The notes under the pieces: model-generated
Database searches by the model: none
Seen by the model: only the letters and a program-made list of their open reading frames with translations
Told to the model about the DNA's origin: nothing
In this document: positions 42,561-51,952 of the stretch, piece by piece
Position numbering within the stretch: the first letter of the stretch is position 1
How the letters are laid out: every line of letters starts with the position of its first letter
Origin: Gaetbulibacter sp. S0825
GTDB lineage: Bacteria; Bacteroidota; Bacteroidia; Flavobacteriales; Flavobacteriaceae
Assembly: GCF_011777505.1 (NCBI RefSeq)
Contig: NZ_JAATJT010000001.1
Span: forward strand, 620,001-684,000
Reading direction: 5' to 3'
DNA: 64,000 nt
Program-made: the position numbers and the translations under genes

Positions 42561-43754
42561 ATGACCATGAAAACTATTGATGATATTAACTTTAAAAATA
42601 AAAAGGCACTTGTTAGAGTAGATTTTAATGTGCCATTGAATGATAATTTTGAAGTTACAGATGGCACACGAATAATCTCAGCAAAACCAACCATAATAAA
42701 AATATTAGAAGATGGTGGAAGCTGTATATTAATGTCGCATTTAGGAAGACCAAAAGGGGTACAAGACCAGTTTTCGTTAAAACATATTGTGGATAAAGTT
42801 GAGGAGATAATAGGTGTTGAAGTAAAGTTTGTAAATAATTGTGTTGGTGAAGAAGTAGAAGCGGTAGCAACAAACTTACAACCAGGACAAATTTTACTAT
42901 TAGAGAATTTACGTTTTCATGACGAAGAAAAACAAGGAGACGAAGCATTTGCAAAACAATTAGCCAAATTAGGAGATATATATGTAAATGATGCTTTTGG
43001 AACAGCTCATAGAGCACATGCATCTACCACAGTTGTGGCTAAATTTTTCCCAGAATACAAATGTTTCGGAAAACTATTAGCTAAAGAAATTGAAAGCATA
43101 GATAAGGTAATGACATCTGGAGAAAAACCAGTATTGGCAGTTTTGGGAGGTGCGAAAGTATCGTCTAAGATTACTATTATTGAAAATATATTAGATAAAG
43201 TTGATCACCTTATTATAGGTGGAGGAATGACCTTTACTTTTATAAAAGCACAGGGAGGAAACATTGGAGATTCAATTTGTGAAGATGATAAAATGGAACT
43301 TGCTTTAGATATTTTAAAACAAGCAAAATCTAAAAATGTCCAAATTCATTTACCAGCAGATGTGATTGCAGCCGATGCTTTTAGCAATGATGCATTGACT
43401 CAAATAGTTGATGCCAACAAAATACCTCATGGTTGGCAAGGATTAGATTGCGGACCAAAATCTATTGTGTTATTTGACGAAATAGTCAATCAATGCAAAA
43501 CCATTTTATGGAATGGCCCTTTAGGAGTTTTTGAAATGGAAAGTTTCGCTAGCGGTACAATAGCATTAGGCGATTCTATAGCTAAAGCGACAAAGAACGG
43601 AGCCTTTTCACTTGTTGGAGGAGGAGACTCTGTAGCTGCTGTAAAACAGTTTGGATTTGAGGATAAGGTAAGTTATGTAAGTACTGGCGGAGGCGCTATG
43701 CTAGAAAGCCTAGAAGGAAAGACACTTCCTGGAATTGCAGCCATTATAAACTAG
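42561..43754 (+). CDS. pgk: Phosphoglycerate kinase
   Basis: PGK makes ATP from 1,3-bisphosphoglycerate in glycolysis. The 397-residue protein shows [13 protein letters not shown] (signature with Arg and Asp for substrate), [22 protein letters not shown], the hinge [36 protein letters not shown], and the nucleotide loop [13 protein letters not shown] near the end. Two ATGs are possible (42561 and 42567); the family start fits either. The second DnaA-box word lies inside the gene at 42788-42796. Confidence 0.98.
   Translation: MTMKTIDDINFKNKKALVRVDFNVPLNDNFEVTDGTRIISAKPTIIKILEDGGSCILMSHLGRPKGVQDQFSLKHIVDKVEEIIGVEVKFVNNCVGEEVEAVATNLQPGQILLLENLRFHDEEKQGDEAFAKQLAKLGDIYVNDAFGTAHRAHASTTVVAKFFPEYKCFGKLLAKEIESIDKVMTSGEKPVLAVLGGAKVSSKITIIENILDKVDHLIIGGGMTFTFIKAQGGNIGDSICEDDKMELALDILKQAKSKNVQIHLPADVIAADAFSNDALTQIVDANKIPHGWQGLDCGPKSIVLFDEIVNQCKTILWNGPLGVFEMESFASGTIALGDSIAKATKNGAFSLVGGGDSVAAVKQFGFEDKVSYVSTGGGAMLESLEGKTLPGIAAIIN
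42788..42796 (-). promoter_or_regulatory. Perfect DnaA-box word inside pgk
   Basis: TGTGGATAA on the + strand, TTATCCACA on the - strand, in pgk coding sequence. The two boxes point toward each other across the 144-bp holB/pgk gap. Confidence 0.35.
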
Positions 43755-43833
43755 GTACATATAAATTTTCAATTCTAATCAAAAAATACGATTTTAGCGT
43801 TTCAACCGTTTAGATATATCACAATCATTAGGT

Positions 43834-45393
43834 ATGAATTTTAGAGTATTAATAGCATTATTATTTATCCAATTTTCTTTTGGTCAATCCAAAGACAGTA
43901 CGGTGGTAAAATCATCCATAAAAACCATTGCAGTTGACACTCTTATTGATGGAAAATCACAAGTTCTAAAGCAGATAAAACCTGTTCATGACTCGATTGT
44001 TAAAAAAGAATTCCAAGATTTAGAAATTGCAGCAGAATTTGATAAAAAATGGATGCAAGAGTTATTTAGCTCTGGGCTTTATGATACCATATACAAATCT
44101 GTTTCAGAACTAAAATATGACGAGGTATATTACCCAGAACTCCCAACTGATACTTTAAAAAAGAGACTCGCTGAGCTTGATGCAAAAACACCGTTTAATA
44201 TTGAATACAATGCCTCACTAGAAAGCGTAATTAAAAGCTATTTAAAAAATAGACGCAAACATCTAGAGCGTTTAATGGCATTAAGCGAGTATTATTTCCC
44301 AATGTTTGAGAAAGAGCTTGATAATTACGATATTCCACTTGAAATAAAGTATTTAGCCATTGTTGAATCTGCCTTAAAACCAAGAGCAAAATCAAGAGTT
44401 GGAGCCACTGGTTTGTGGCAGTTCATGTTTGCAACAGGCAAAGAATTTGGATTGGATGTCAGTAGTTATGTTGATGAACGAAGTGACCCAATCATGGCAA
44501 CCGAAGCTGCTGCAAAATATTTAGCAAGATTATATAGAATATTCGGTGATTGGGATTTAGCATTGGCAGCTTATAATTCAGGACCAGGAAATGTGTCTAA
44601 AGCTATTAGGCGCTCTGGAGGCTATGAAAATTATTGGAATATTCGACCACATTTACCTCGTGAAACCGCAGGTTATTTGCCAGCTTTTTTAGCAACCATG
44701 TATATTTTTGAATATGCAGATGAGCATGGTTTTCAACCACAAAAACCAGAGATTACTTATATAGAGACTGATACTATTAAGGTAAAACAAATGATTACCT
44801 TAGACCAAGTGTCTGAAATAACCAGCATACCCATGGAAATGCTTCAGTTTTTAAATCCATCGTATAAATTGGATATTATTCCGTTTATCAAAGACGAAGA
44901 TTACGTGTTGCGATTGCCTAGAAAGTATGTAGGTCCTTTCGTGGCTAATGAAGCATCTATTTATGCGTTTGCAAAGGCAGAATTTGATAAAAGAGAAAAG
45001 CCATTGCCACAATTTTTTGACACAAACTCAAGAGTTAGATATCGAGTAAAATCAGGCGATTATCTTGGAAAAATAGCAAGAATTTATGGTGTTAGAGTTA
45101 GTCAAATAAAACAATGGAATGGATTGCGAAGCAATAATTTACGAGTAGGACAGCGTTTAACCATTTATCCTAGAAAACCAGTTTCACAAGCACCGAGTAA
45201 GAGCACATCAAGCTCTAAAAAAGTTACTATACAAGACCCAAATGCAAAAACATATAAAGTAAAAAATGGAGATTCTTTATGGACTATTGCCCAAAAATTC
45301 CCTGGAGTTTCGGTTGATAATATTAAAAACTGGAACAACATTAGTAGCTCCAAATTAAAAATAGGAACGGTTCTTGTTGTAAGCAAGAAATAA
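43834..45393 (+). CDS. Membrane-bound lytic transglycosylase (MltD-like) with two LysM domains
   Basis: The enzyme cuts peptidoglycan between MurNAc and GlcNAc. A signal peptide (NFRVLIALLFIQFSFGQ) leads to the SLT domain at about 150-280: LEIKYLAIVESALKPRAKSR carries the catalytic Glu, followed by GATGLWQFMFATGKEFGL and LALAAYNSGPGNVSKAI. Two LysM peptidoglycan-binding domains close the protein (about 404-448, RYRVKSGDYLGKIARIYGV; and about 472-518, KTYKVKNGDSLWTIAQKFP). The length of 519 is typical. No lipobox is seen, unlike E. coli MltD. Confidence 0.94.
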   Translation: MNFRVLIALLFIQFSFGQSKDSTVVKSSIKTIAVDTLIDGKSQVLKQIKPVHDSIVKKEFQDLEIAAEFDKKWMQELFSSGLYDTIYKSVSELKYDEVYYPELPTDTLKKRLAELDAKTPFNIEYNASLESVIKSYLKNRRKHLERLMALSEYYFPMFEKELDNYDIPLEIKYLAIVESALKPRAKSRVGATGLWQFMFATGKEFGLDVSSYVDERSDPIMATEAAAKYLARLYRIFGDWDLALAAYNSGPGNVSKAIRRSGGYENYWNIRPHLPRETAGYLPAFLATMYIFEYADEHGFQPQKPEITYIETDTIKVKQMITLDQVSEITSIPMEMLQFLNPSYKLDIIPFIKDEDYVLRLPRKYVGPFVANEASIYAFAKAEFDKREKPLPQFFDTNSRVRYRVKSGDYLGKIARIYGVRVSQIKQWNGLRSNNLRVGQRLTIYPRKPVSQAPSKSTSSSKKVTIQDPNAKTYKVKNGDSLWTIAQKFPGVSVDNIKNWNNISSSKLKIGTVLVVSKK

Positions 45394-45417
45394 CTAAATA
45401 AAAAACAATACTAACAA

Positions 45418-46392
45418 ATGAAAAAACTATTACTAATAATGTTAAGTGTTTCGCTGCTAACTTCTTGTGGCGAAGGTTCTAAAAGCAAAAGAATAGTATC
45501 TGCTTCTTCTGGAAACATCAATAATTTACAGGTTATTATAGACAGCGAACTCTGGCTAAGTAGAATAGGTGATGAACTTAGAGAGGTGTTTTCTGCCGAA
45601 GTTGTAGGTCTTCCTCAACAAGAACCATTATTCTCTATACGACAAATGCCTCCTATAGTTTTTACTGGATTTGCAACAAAAAACAGAACTATTCTAAAAA
45701 TAGAAAGAGATAAACCAGCAGACACAAAGTTTTTAAAAGACGTTTACGCAACGCCACAATCGGTAGTGGTCATTTCTGGAAATTCGGCAAAAGAAATTAT
45801 TGCAGAAATTAATAAACATGCCGAAAGAATTATTTCAACATTCAAAGCCACAGAAATAAAGGAAAAACAACGTAGAATGGCAAAATCCTTACTTAATGAT
45901 AAAAGTATTGAAGAAACACTTGGGATTACAATTAAACCATCATCAGCCTATAGAATTGCAAAACAAGAAGGGAATTTCTTTTGGTTGCGTAGAGATATTG
46001 ATAATGGTGATGCCAACTTAATGATTTACGAAATGCCACTTGATGCTGTTTCAGATGGAGAAAACGCTATTAACGATATTATTAAAATGAGAGACTCTAT
46101 AGGTAAAGTCCACATTCCTGGACCAATTGAAGGATCTTATATGATTACAGAAGAAGCCTATACACCTTTTTTAAACACCACAATAATAGATAACAAACCA
46201 GCTTTTGAAACAAAAAGTACTTGGGAGGTAAAAGACGCCTTTATGGCTGGACCATTTGTTAATTACGCTGTTAAAGACGAAGTTAATAATCGTTTAATTG
46301 TTCTTGAAGGATTTGTGTTTGCACCATCTAAATCAAAACGCGATTATATTTTTGAACTTGAAGCTATAATTAGAACTTTAAAAATTAAATAA
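45418..46392 (+). CDS. DUF4837-like lipoprotein
   Basis: A lipobox (IMLSVSLLTSCGEG) anchors the 324-residue protein. The rest is soluble, with conserved-looking pieces IVSASSGNINNLQVIIDSEL, DELREVFSAEVVGLPQQEP and FFWLRRDIDNGDANLMIYEM. The layout fits DUF4837, a Bacteroidota-specific family of unknown role. It lies 25 bases after the transglycosylase gene, which suggests a link to cell-wall turnover. A perfect terminator follows. Confidence 0.78.
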   Translation: MKKLLLIMLSVSLLTSCGEGSKSKRIVSASSGNINNLQVIIDSELWLSRIGDELREVFSAEVVGLPQQEPLFSIRQMPPIVFTGFATKNRTILKIERDKPADTKFLKDVYATPQSVVVISGNSAKEIIAEINKHAERIISTFKATEIKEKQRRMAKSLLNDKSIEETLGITIKPSSAYRIAKQEGNFFWLRRDIDNGDANLMIYEMPLDAVSDGENAINDIIKMRDSIGKVHIPGPIEGSYMITEEAYTPFLNTTIIDNKPAFETKSTWEVKDAFMAGPFVNYAVKDEVNNRLIVLEGFVFAPSKSKRDYIFELEAIIRTLKIK

Positions 46393-46406
46393 GTAAAAAA
46401 AGAAAT

Positions 46407-46440
46407 AAAAAAAGCCAACAGTTAACTGTTGGCTTTTTTT
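46407..46440. terminator. Bidirectional intrinsic terminator
   Basis: A 34-base perfect palindrome (17-base arms centred on GTTAAC) with seven A at one end and seven T at the other. It lies between the convergent DUF4837-like gene and tatA. Confidence 0.93.
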
Positions 46441-46455
46441 ATTATAATGTTTTGT

Positions 46456-46641
46456 TTATTCTTTCGTAGGCTCTTTTTCTTTCTCATCCTCTTTACTAGC
46501 ATCTTTAAATTCTTTAATGCCACTTCCAAGTCCTCTCATAAGCTCTGGAATTTTCTTTCCACCGAATAATAGTAAAACCACTACCACAATTAAAATAATT
46601 TGTGGAGCTCCTATCGCTAAAGGTAACATAAATAAACTCAT
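46456..46641 (-). CDS. tatA: Sec-independent translocase protein TatA
   Basis: TatA forms the pore-like oligomer for export of folded proteins. The 61-residue protein has one membrane helix ([19 protein letters not shown]), the conserved [21 protein letters not shown] hinge and amphipathic helix, and a charged tail. This is the smallest recognised gene with a full family signature here. tatC is not in the window. It is divergent from the M23 peptidase gene. Confidence 0.95.
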   Translation of the reverse strand: MSLFMLPLAIGAPQIILIVVVVLLLFGGKKIPELMRGLGSGIKEFKDASKEDEKEKEPTKE

Positions 46642-46761
46642 CTGTTTTTTTGTTTAATAAAGCAAAGTTAATAATTAAACTTTAAAAAATACGTTTAAAA
46701 GCAAACTTTAGCATATTGTAAAATACGTTGTACGTATAATTTTAATTAATTTAGCGCAAGA

Positions 46762-47631
46762 ATGTCAAACAAAAAAAAGAAACAAAAAAAGCTAGCAAAA
46801 AAATTACTGCACAAGTATCGATTAGTCATACTTAATGAGGATACTTTTGAGGAACGTTTCGCCATTAAGTTAACAAGGCTAAATGTATTTGTTATCATGT
46901 CGTTATCGGCTATCGTTTTAATAGTTTTAACTACAATTCTAATTGCGTTTACACCAATAAGAGAATATATTCCTGGGTATTCATCAACCAAATTAAAAAA
47001 AGAAGCGACAAACCTTAATTTTAAAACAGATTCATTACAACAAGTTATTACAATGAACGAGCAGTATTTAGAATCTATAAAGCGTGTTTTAAAAGGCGAT
47101 GTCGCCACCGTAGAGTTTAATAAGGATTCTATTATTAAAGCCGCTGAACAAGAAGCCATTGAATACAATTTAAACCCATCGAGAGAGGACTCACTACTTA
47201 GAGAAAAGGTGAACAAGGAAGATAAATACAACCTATTTGAATCTGCAACTTCAAAAGTGAATTTTGTGTTATTCCCACCAGTAACAGGCACTATAAGTGA
47301 AAGTTATAACGTTAAAGAAAAGCATTATGCTGTAGATATTGTTGTTGCTAAAGGTACACCTGTTAAAGCTGCTGCAGACGGTGTAGTTGTTTTGGCCGAA
47401 TGGACTACACAAACAGGTTATGTAGTGATTATCGACCATGGCAACGGACTCATTTCGGCATATAAACACAATGCTTCATTAACCAAAGAGCAAGGCGACT
47501 TAGTTAAAGCAGGTGAAGTAATAGCTATTTCAGGAGATGCAGGAGAGCTTACTACTGGTCCACATTTGCACTTTGAGCTTTGGACAGATGGCTACCCAAT
47601 TGACCCAACTACTTTTATAGATTTTGAATAA
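46762..47631 (+). CDS. M23-family (LytM) peptidoglycan endopeptidase or activator
   Basis: A basic N-terminus and one membrane helix (about 35-60, LNVFVIMSLSAIVLIVLTTI) precede a short coiled coil and the LytM domain. Zinc ligands appear as H188-x3-D192 (HYAVDIV) and H268-x-H270 (PHLHFELW), with DHGNGLISAYKH between. All four are kept, so it should be an active peptidase rather than an inert EnvC-like activator. The GH3-type gene starts directly after the stop (TAA then ATG). Confidence 0.93.
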   Translation: MSNKKKKQKKLAKKLLHKYRLVILNEDTFEERFAIKLTRLNVFVIMSLSAIVLIVLTTILIAFTPIREYIPGYSSTKLKKEATNLNFKTDSLQQVITMNEQYLESIKRVLKGDVATVEFNKDSIIKAAEQEAIEYNLNPSREDSLLREKVNKEDKYNLFESATSKVNFVLFPPVTGTISESYNVKEKHYAVDIVVAKGTPVKAAADGVVVLAEWTTQTGYVVIIDHGNGLISAYKHNASLTKEQGDLVKAGEVIAISGDAGELTTGPHLHFELWTDGYPIDPTTFIDFE

Positions 47632-49152
47632 ATGAGTATAGCAAAAATTACATCGCTAAAAGCGTTATTAGCAAAACCATTTGCAAAACAAATTCGAAAA
47701 AAAGTTAATAAATGGGCAAATAATCCAATAAAAACACAGCAAAAGGTTTTTCAAAAACTAATTTCATCGGCTACACCTACCGTTTTTGGTAAAGACCATG
47801 ATTTCATAAGTATTAATTCATACGAAGATTTTGTAAAACGAGTTCCGGTAAGAGATTATGAAGGATTAAAACATTATGTTGATAGGGTTGTCCATGGAGA
47901 AGAAAACATCCTTTGGAAAGGAAAGCCTATATATTTCGCAAAAACCTCAGGAACAACCTCAGGTTCTAAGTATATTCCAATTACTAAGGAAAGCATGCCT
48001 TCGCATACCGAAGCTGCTAGAAATGCCATTTTAATGTATGTGGCGGAAACTGGTAAAACAAGTTTTGTAAATGGCAAAATGATTTTTTTACAAGGAAGTC
48101 CAATTCTAGAGGAAAAAAACGGAATAAAACTTGGACGACTTTCAGGGATTGTAGCACATTATGTTCCTAAATACCTTCAAAAAAACCGAATGCCTAGTTG
48201 GGAGACCAACTGTATTGAAGATTGGGAAACCAAAGTGGAAGCTATTGTAGATGAAACCCTAAACGAAGACATGACCATTATTAGTGGTATTCCTTCTTGG
48301 GTACAAATGTATTTTGAACGACTTCAACAGCGCACCAACAAAAAAATAGGTGATATTTTTAAAAATTTCAACCTATTCATTTTTGGTGGTGTTAACTATG
48401 AGCCTTATAGAGCAAAATTTGAAAGCTTAATAGGTCGAAAGGTTGATAGTATTGAGTTATATCCAGCAAGCGAAGGCTTTTTTGCTTTTCAAGACAAACA
48501 GAATGAAAAAGGCATGTTACTGCAATTAAATTCTGGTATTTTTTACGAGTTTATAAAAGCAGATGATTTTTTTAGCGACAACCCAAAACGAATTACAATT
48601 AAAGACGTAGAGTTAGGCGTAAACTATGTCATGATTATTTCAACAAACGCAGGTCTTTGGGCGTATAATATTGGCGATACGGTTGAGTTTGCCTCTTTGA
48701 AACCCTATAGATTAATTGTTTCTGGGCGAATCAAACACTACATTTCTGCTTTTGGAGAACATGTTATAGCAAAAGAAGTGGAACAGGCACTTCAAGAAGC
48801 AACAAGCAATAATAATAACATTTTGGTATCTGAGTTTACAGTTGCCCCACAAATAAATCCACCAGAGGGACTACCTTACCATGAGTGGTTTATAGAGTTT
48901 GAAAACGATATTAAAAACCTAGAGATACTGGCAACTAGAATAGATGAATCTCTCCAAAACCAAAACAGCTATTACAAAGACTTAATCCAAGGAAAAGTTC
49001 TCAAACCTTTAAAAATAACAACAGTTAAAAATGAAGGATTTAAGGAATATATGAAATCAGTCGGCAAATTAGGTGGACAAAATAAAATACCGAGACTGTC
49101 TAATGATAGAAAGATAGCCAATACCCTCTATAAAAATAATTTGGTTAATTAG
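47632..49152 (+). CDS. GH3-family acyl-adenylate/acyl-acid amido synthetase
   Basis: GH3 proteins in plants join amino acids to auxin or jasmonate through an adenylate; bacterial members are uncharacterised. The 506-residue protein shows IYFAKTSGTTSGSKYIPIT (the ATP-loop motif), NLFIFGGVNYEPYRAKFE, SIELYPASEGFFAFQ and the C-terminal ISAFGEHVIAKEVEQAL with YHEWFIEFE. Start ATG follows the M23 stop without a gap, so the two are cotranscribed. The acyl acid and amine are unknown. Confidence 0.9.
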   Translation: MSIAKITSLKALLAKPFAKQIRKKVNKWANNPIKTQQKVFQKLISSATPTVFGKDHDFISINSYEDFVKRVPVRDYEGLKHYVDRVVHGEENILWKGKPIYFAKTSGTTSGSKYIPITKESMPSHTEAARNAILMYVAETGKTSFVNGKMIFLQGSPILEEKNGIKLGRLSGIVAHYVPKYLQKNRMPSWETNCIEDWETKVEAIVDETLNEDMTIISGIPSWVQMYFERLQQRTNKKIGDIFKNFNLFIFGGVNYEPYRAKFESLIGRKVDSIELYPASEGFFAFQDKQNEKGMLLQLNSGIFYEFIKADDFFSDNPKRITIKDVELGVNYVMIISTNAGLWAYNIGDTVEFASLKPYRLIVSGRIKHYISAFGEHVIAKEVEQALQEATSNNNNILVSEFTVAPQINPPEGLPYHEWFIEFENDIKNLEILATRIDESLQNQNSYYKDLIQGKVLKPLKITTVKNEGFKEYMKSVGKLGGQNKIPRLSNDRKIANTLYKNNLVN

Positions 49153-49154
49153 TG

Positions 49155-49162
49155 TATCTTTG
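49155..49162 (+). promoter_or_regulatory. Promoter -7 box for the DUF6909-like gene
   Basis: TATCTTTG, full match to TAnnTTTG, 17 bases before the ATG at 49180. Confidence 0.5.
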
Positions 49163-49179
49163 TAGGTTAAATAAACTAT

Positions 49180-50868
49180 ATGAGTAAAAAGCACCAAGGA
49201 AGAACAAGAGCACAGGAAAGTTCTAGTGCCATTGAACGCATGTATATTACAATGCGCCATTTATTTAATCGTGGATTTTATAAACCCATGGGTGTTTCGG
49301 GAGAGACGCTAAGAGAGGCTCTTTTGCTTTTAAGGCCAGAAATTTATGGCTCTATTGCTGAAGAGAAAGCAGAATTAAATGGATTACTGTATGTTATTGA
49401 CAGGCTTCCTAGAGGTATAGAAGAATGTAGGTTTATCAACCTTACAAGTGATGAAGGTTATGGGAATTCACATTTTGAAGTTATTATCCCACCTAAAAGG
49501 CGTCGTAATTGCTACCGTATAGACGAAGAGCAAATGAATATTGAAATCACGAGAGGGCGATCGGAAATTTATGATATTTTAACCCATTTAACATTTTTAT
49601 TCATTGAATCACATAAAATTAGTAAACGTGTAATAATCAACGAAAAAGGAGATACCATACGTGATTGGGTGAAGCTAGAGAAAGCAGTTTTATCTGGGAA
49701 AAAATTAACCCAAAAAGAGCGGGAAATTGCCATTACACACACAGCTAATATTTTAGGAAGAACTTTTGAAGAGCTTACACATACGTATTCCTTATTTGCT
49801 ACAAAATCACAACCAGAACGCTTATTACAAATAGTGTATTGGCTGGGTAAATTAGCTATTGAAGAAGTTATTAGCAACACGAAAAGAACAGTTACTTTTA
49901 GCCCTGTTTTACGAGAACGCTTGGGGCATCATATTCATGGTGAAATTTGGGCAAACAATATTAAAGAGGTACTTAAAAAAAACAATTTATTGGAGCGTCC
50001 GATGCATATTATTAGTGCCAACTTGCATAGTGTTATGAATACACTTCATGCACCAAAAGCATTAAAAACGGGAGCTTCAAAAAAAGATGTTTTTCAAATA
50101 TATGAAGCATTAAGCCAAACTAATAGTGAGGCTTTACGAAATAAAGTGAGCCAAGAGGCTAACAAATCAGGAATGATTTATATTAAAGACACTTCTGGAA
50201 CCAATATTGACGTTCAAATTTTTGATACCGAAAAAATTAATTTTGATTTTCTTGATTTAAAAATAAATAAAGACAATTCTAAATCAGAAAAACCAGTTAT
50301 ATTCGTAATGGATTATGCTTTTGGAGAACAAGCTTTTGAGACTATTGATGAATTCTTGAAACCTTATGAAAATGGAACCGATAAAATACATTTAAATATT
50401 GAATCGATTTCAATTATGGGTAAAGCAGGAATTTTAGAAGGTGGTAAAGGAGATATTATGATTCCGTCAGCTCATATTTTTGAAGGCACTGCAGACAATT
50501 ATCCTTTTACAAATGAGTTATGTAAAGAAGATGTTGAAGGACAAGGTGTTAATGTTTATGAAGGAGCAATGATAACAGTATTGGGAACATCTCTTCAAAA
50601 CAAAGAGATATTGAAGTTTTTCCATGATTCTACTTGGGATGTGATTGGATTGGAAATGGAAGGAGCACATTATCAAAAAGCCATACAATCGGCGGCAAGA
50701 ATTAGAAAAAGTATTAATCCAGATGTTAAAGTGCGCTATGCATATTATGCAAGTGATAATCCTTTAGAAACAGGAAGTACTTTAGCTTCAGGAGGTTTAG
50801 GAACAAGTGGTGTTAGACCAACATATTTAATAACACGTAAAATTTTAGAACAAATATTTAATTCATAG
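49180..50868 (+). CDS. DUF6909-like protein with nucleoside-phosphorylase-like C-terminal part
   Basis: The 562-residue cytoplasmic protein starts with a basic stretch, then helices (SAIERMYITMRHLFNRGFY, EALLLLRPEIYGSIAEEKAE) and IIPPKRRRNCYRIDEEQ. In the C-terminal third, GLEMEGAHYQKAIQSAARI (Glu492-Met-Glu494-Gly) followed by YAYYASDNP (Asp526) recalls the MEG and SD motifs of the nucleoside phosphorylase/nucleosidase superfamily, and INIES-like PVIFVMDYAFGEQAFE precedes it. I recall this arrangement as a Bacteroidota family of unknown function. Promoter box at 49155-49162. Confidence 0.6.
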   Translation: MSKKHQGRTRAQESSSAIERMYITMRHLFNRGFYKPMGVSGETLREALLLLRPEIYGSIAEEKAELNGLLYVIDRLPRGIEECRFINLTSDEGYGNSHFEVIIPPKRRRNCYRIDEEQMNIEITRGRSEIYDILTHLTFLFIESHKISKRVIINEKGDTIRDWVKLEKAVLSGKKLTQKEREIAITHTANILGRTFEELTHTYSLFATKSQPERLLQIVYWLGKLAIEEVISNTKRTVTFSPVLRERLGHHIHGEIWANNIKEVLKKNNLLERPMHIISANLHSVMNTLHAPKALKTGASKKDVFQIYEALSQTNSEALRNKVSQEANKSGMIYIKDTSGTNIDVQIFDTEKINFDFLDLKINKDNSKSEKPVIFVMDYAFGEQAFETIDEFLKPYENGTDKIHLNIESISIMGKAGILEGGKGDIMIPSAHIFEGTADNYPFTNELCKEDVEGQGVNVYEGAMITVLGTSLQNKEILKFFHDSTWDVIGLEMEGAHYQKAIQSAARIRKSINPDVKVRYAYYASDNPLETGSTLASGGLGTSGVRPTYLITRKILEQIFNS

Positions 50869-50871
50869 ATT

Positions 50872-51951
50872 ATGAGTACAAATCTACCAGAACAACAACC
50901 ATCCGAAGAAATCGATTTAGGACAATTGTTTAAACTCATCGGCAATGCATCCGAACGCTTTTTTAAATTTATTGGCAGTATATTTAATAAGCTCTTTCTA
51001 GCGTTTGTCTGGTTTGTGTTTTTCACAAAAAAACATTTTTTAAAATTTGTGATTGCTGGAATTATTGGTGCTGGATTAGGATTTGTTAAAAATAAGACAG
51101 AAAAAAAGGTATATAACTCAACAGCCATTATTAAGCAAAATTATGATACTGGCGAACACCTTTTTAACACTATAAATTATTATAACTCTCTGTTTCAACA
51201 AAAAGACTCAATAGAATCTTCAAAAATATTAAATATAAAAACATCCAGATCTAATGAAATTGCAGGATTAGAAATGGAATCTAATCTAACAGAAAACCAA
51301 AAATTGCAATTGTTTAATGAGTATGTTAAAACCTTGGATTCTGTATTGGCAAGTACAGTTGAATACAAGGATTTTTTAGAAAACTCAAAAGATTATAATT
51401 ACAATATTCAAAAAATAACCTTAAAATCATTTACAAAAAGTAATTTTAATGATGTACTTAAAAATATTATAAAGAATATTGATTCAAGTGAGTTTTTTAG
51501 AAATGAAAAGGAAAAACGTATTACTAAGCTGATAGAGACGGACAAAGTAATTGCGACATCCTTAGAAGAATCTAGAACGCTTAAAGAGGTTTATACTCAA
51601 GTTTTACAACAACAACTGGAAGAAGTGCCATTAGGAGGTTCAACTAATATAGTTGTTGGTGGGGCTAGTGACAAAAACACCACAAAAGAATACGAGCTTT
51701 TTAGCAAAGACCTAGAATTAAGAATGGAACTTGTTGAGAATGAAGCTGGCAGAAAAAATTTAGAAAAAATCATTGAAATAGTATCAATACAAGATGGAGA
51801 TGGAACTCTTGATAATAAAGCTAAATTATTTGGAATTCAAACGAGTTGGATTGTTTCTTATGGAACTAAACTAGTAATATTTTCTTTTTTAGTTTTATTA
51901 TTACTTGAATTCTTAAAATTCCTTGATCGTTACAAAGACAAAGTACAATAG
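50872..51951 (+). CDS. Wzz-like polysaccharide co-polymerase/membrane protein
   Basis: The 359-residue protein has a membrane region near residues 40-75 (LFLAFVWFVFFTKKHFLKFV, then AGIIGAGLGFV), a long helical extracytoplasmic part, and a last helix at about 320-345 (VSYGTKLVIFSFLVLLLLEFL) with a basic tail. This two-helix, coiled-coil layout and the VYNSTAIIKQ strand after the first helix match chain-length regulators (Wzz/PCP). No tyrosine-kinase domain is fused. It lies directly before the rhamnose genes and shares their direction, fitting glycan assembly. Confidence 0.68.
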   Translation: MSTNLPEQQPSEEIDLGQLFKLIGNASERFFKFIGSIFNKLFLAFVWFVFFTKKHFLKFVIAGIIGAGLGFVKNKTEKKVYNSTAIIKQNYDTGEHLFNTINYYNSLFQQKDSIESSKILNIKTSRSNEIAGLEMESNLTENQKLQLFNEYVKTLDSVLASTVEYKDFLENSKDYNYNIQKITLKSFTKSNFNDVLKNIIKNIDSSEFFRNEKEKRITKLIETDKVIATSLEESRTLKEVYTQVLQQQLEEVPLGGSTNIVVGGASDKNTTKEYELFSKDLELRMELVENEAGRKNLEKIIEIVSIQDGDGTLDNKAKLFGIQTSWIVSYGTKLVIFSFLVLLLLEFLKFLDRYKDKVQ

Positions 51952-51952
51952 A

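Noticed and set aside
42655-43023. Minus-strand 122-codon leucine-rich frame over pgk
   Set aside because: pgk is unambiguous there; the apparent hydrophobic protein is a composition effect of the antisense strand.
46746-47291. Minus-strand 181-codon open frame
   Set aside because: It lies wholly over the M23 peptidase gene, and the translation is rich in Ser, Ile and Phe without any motif; it is a shadow of the real gene.
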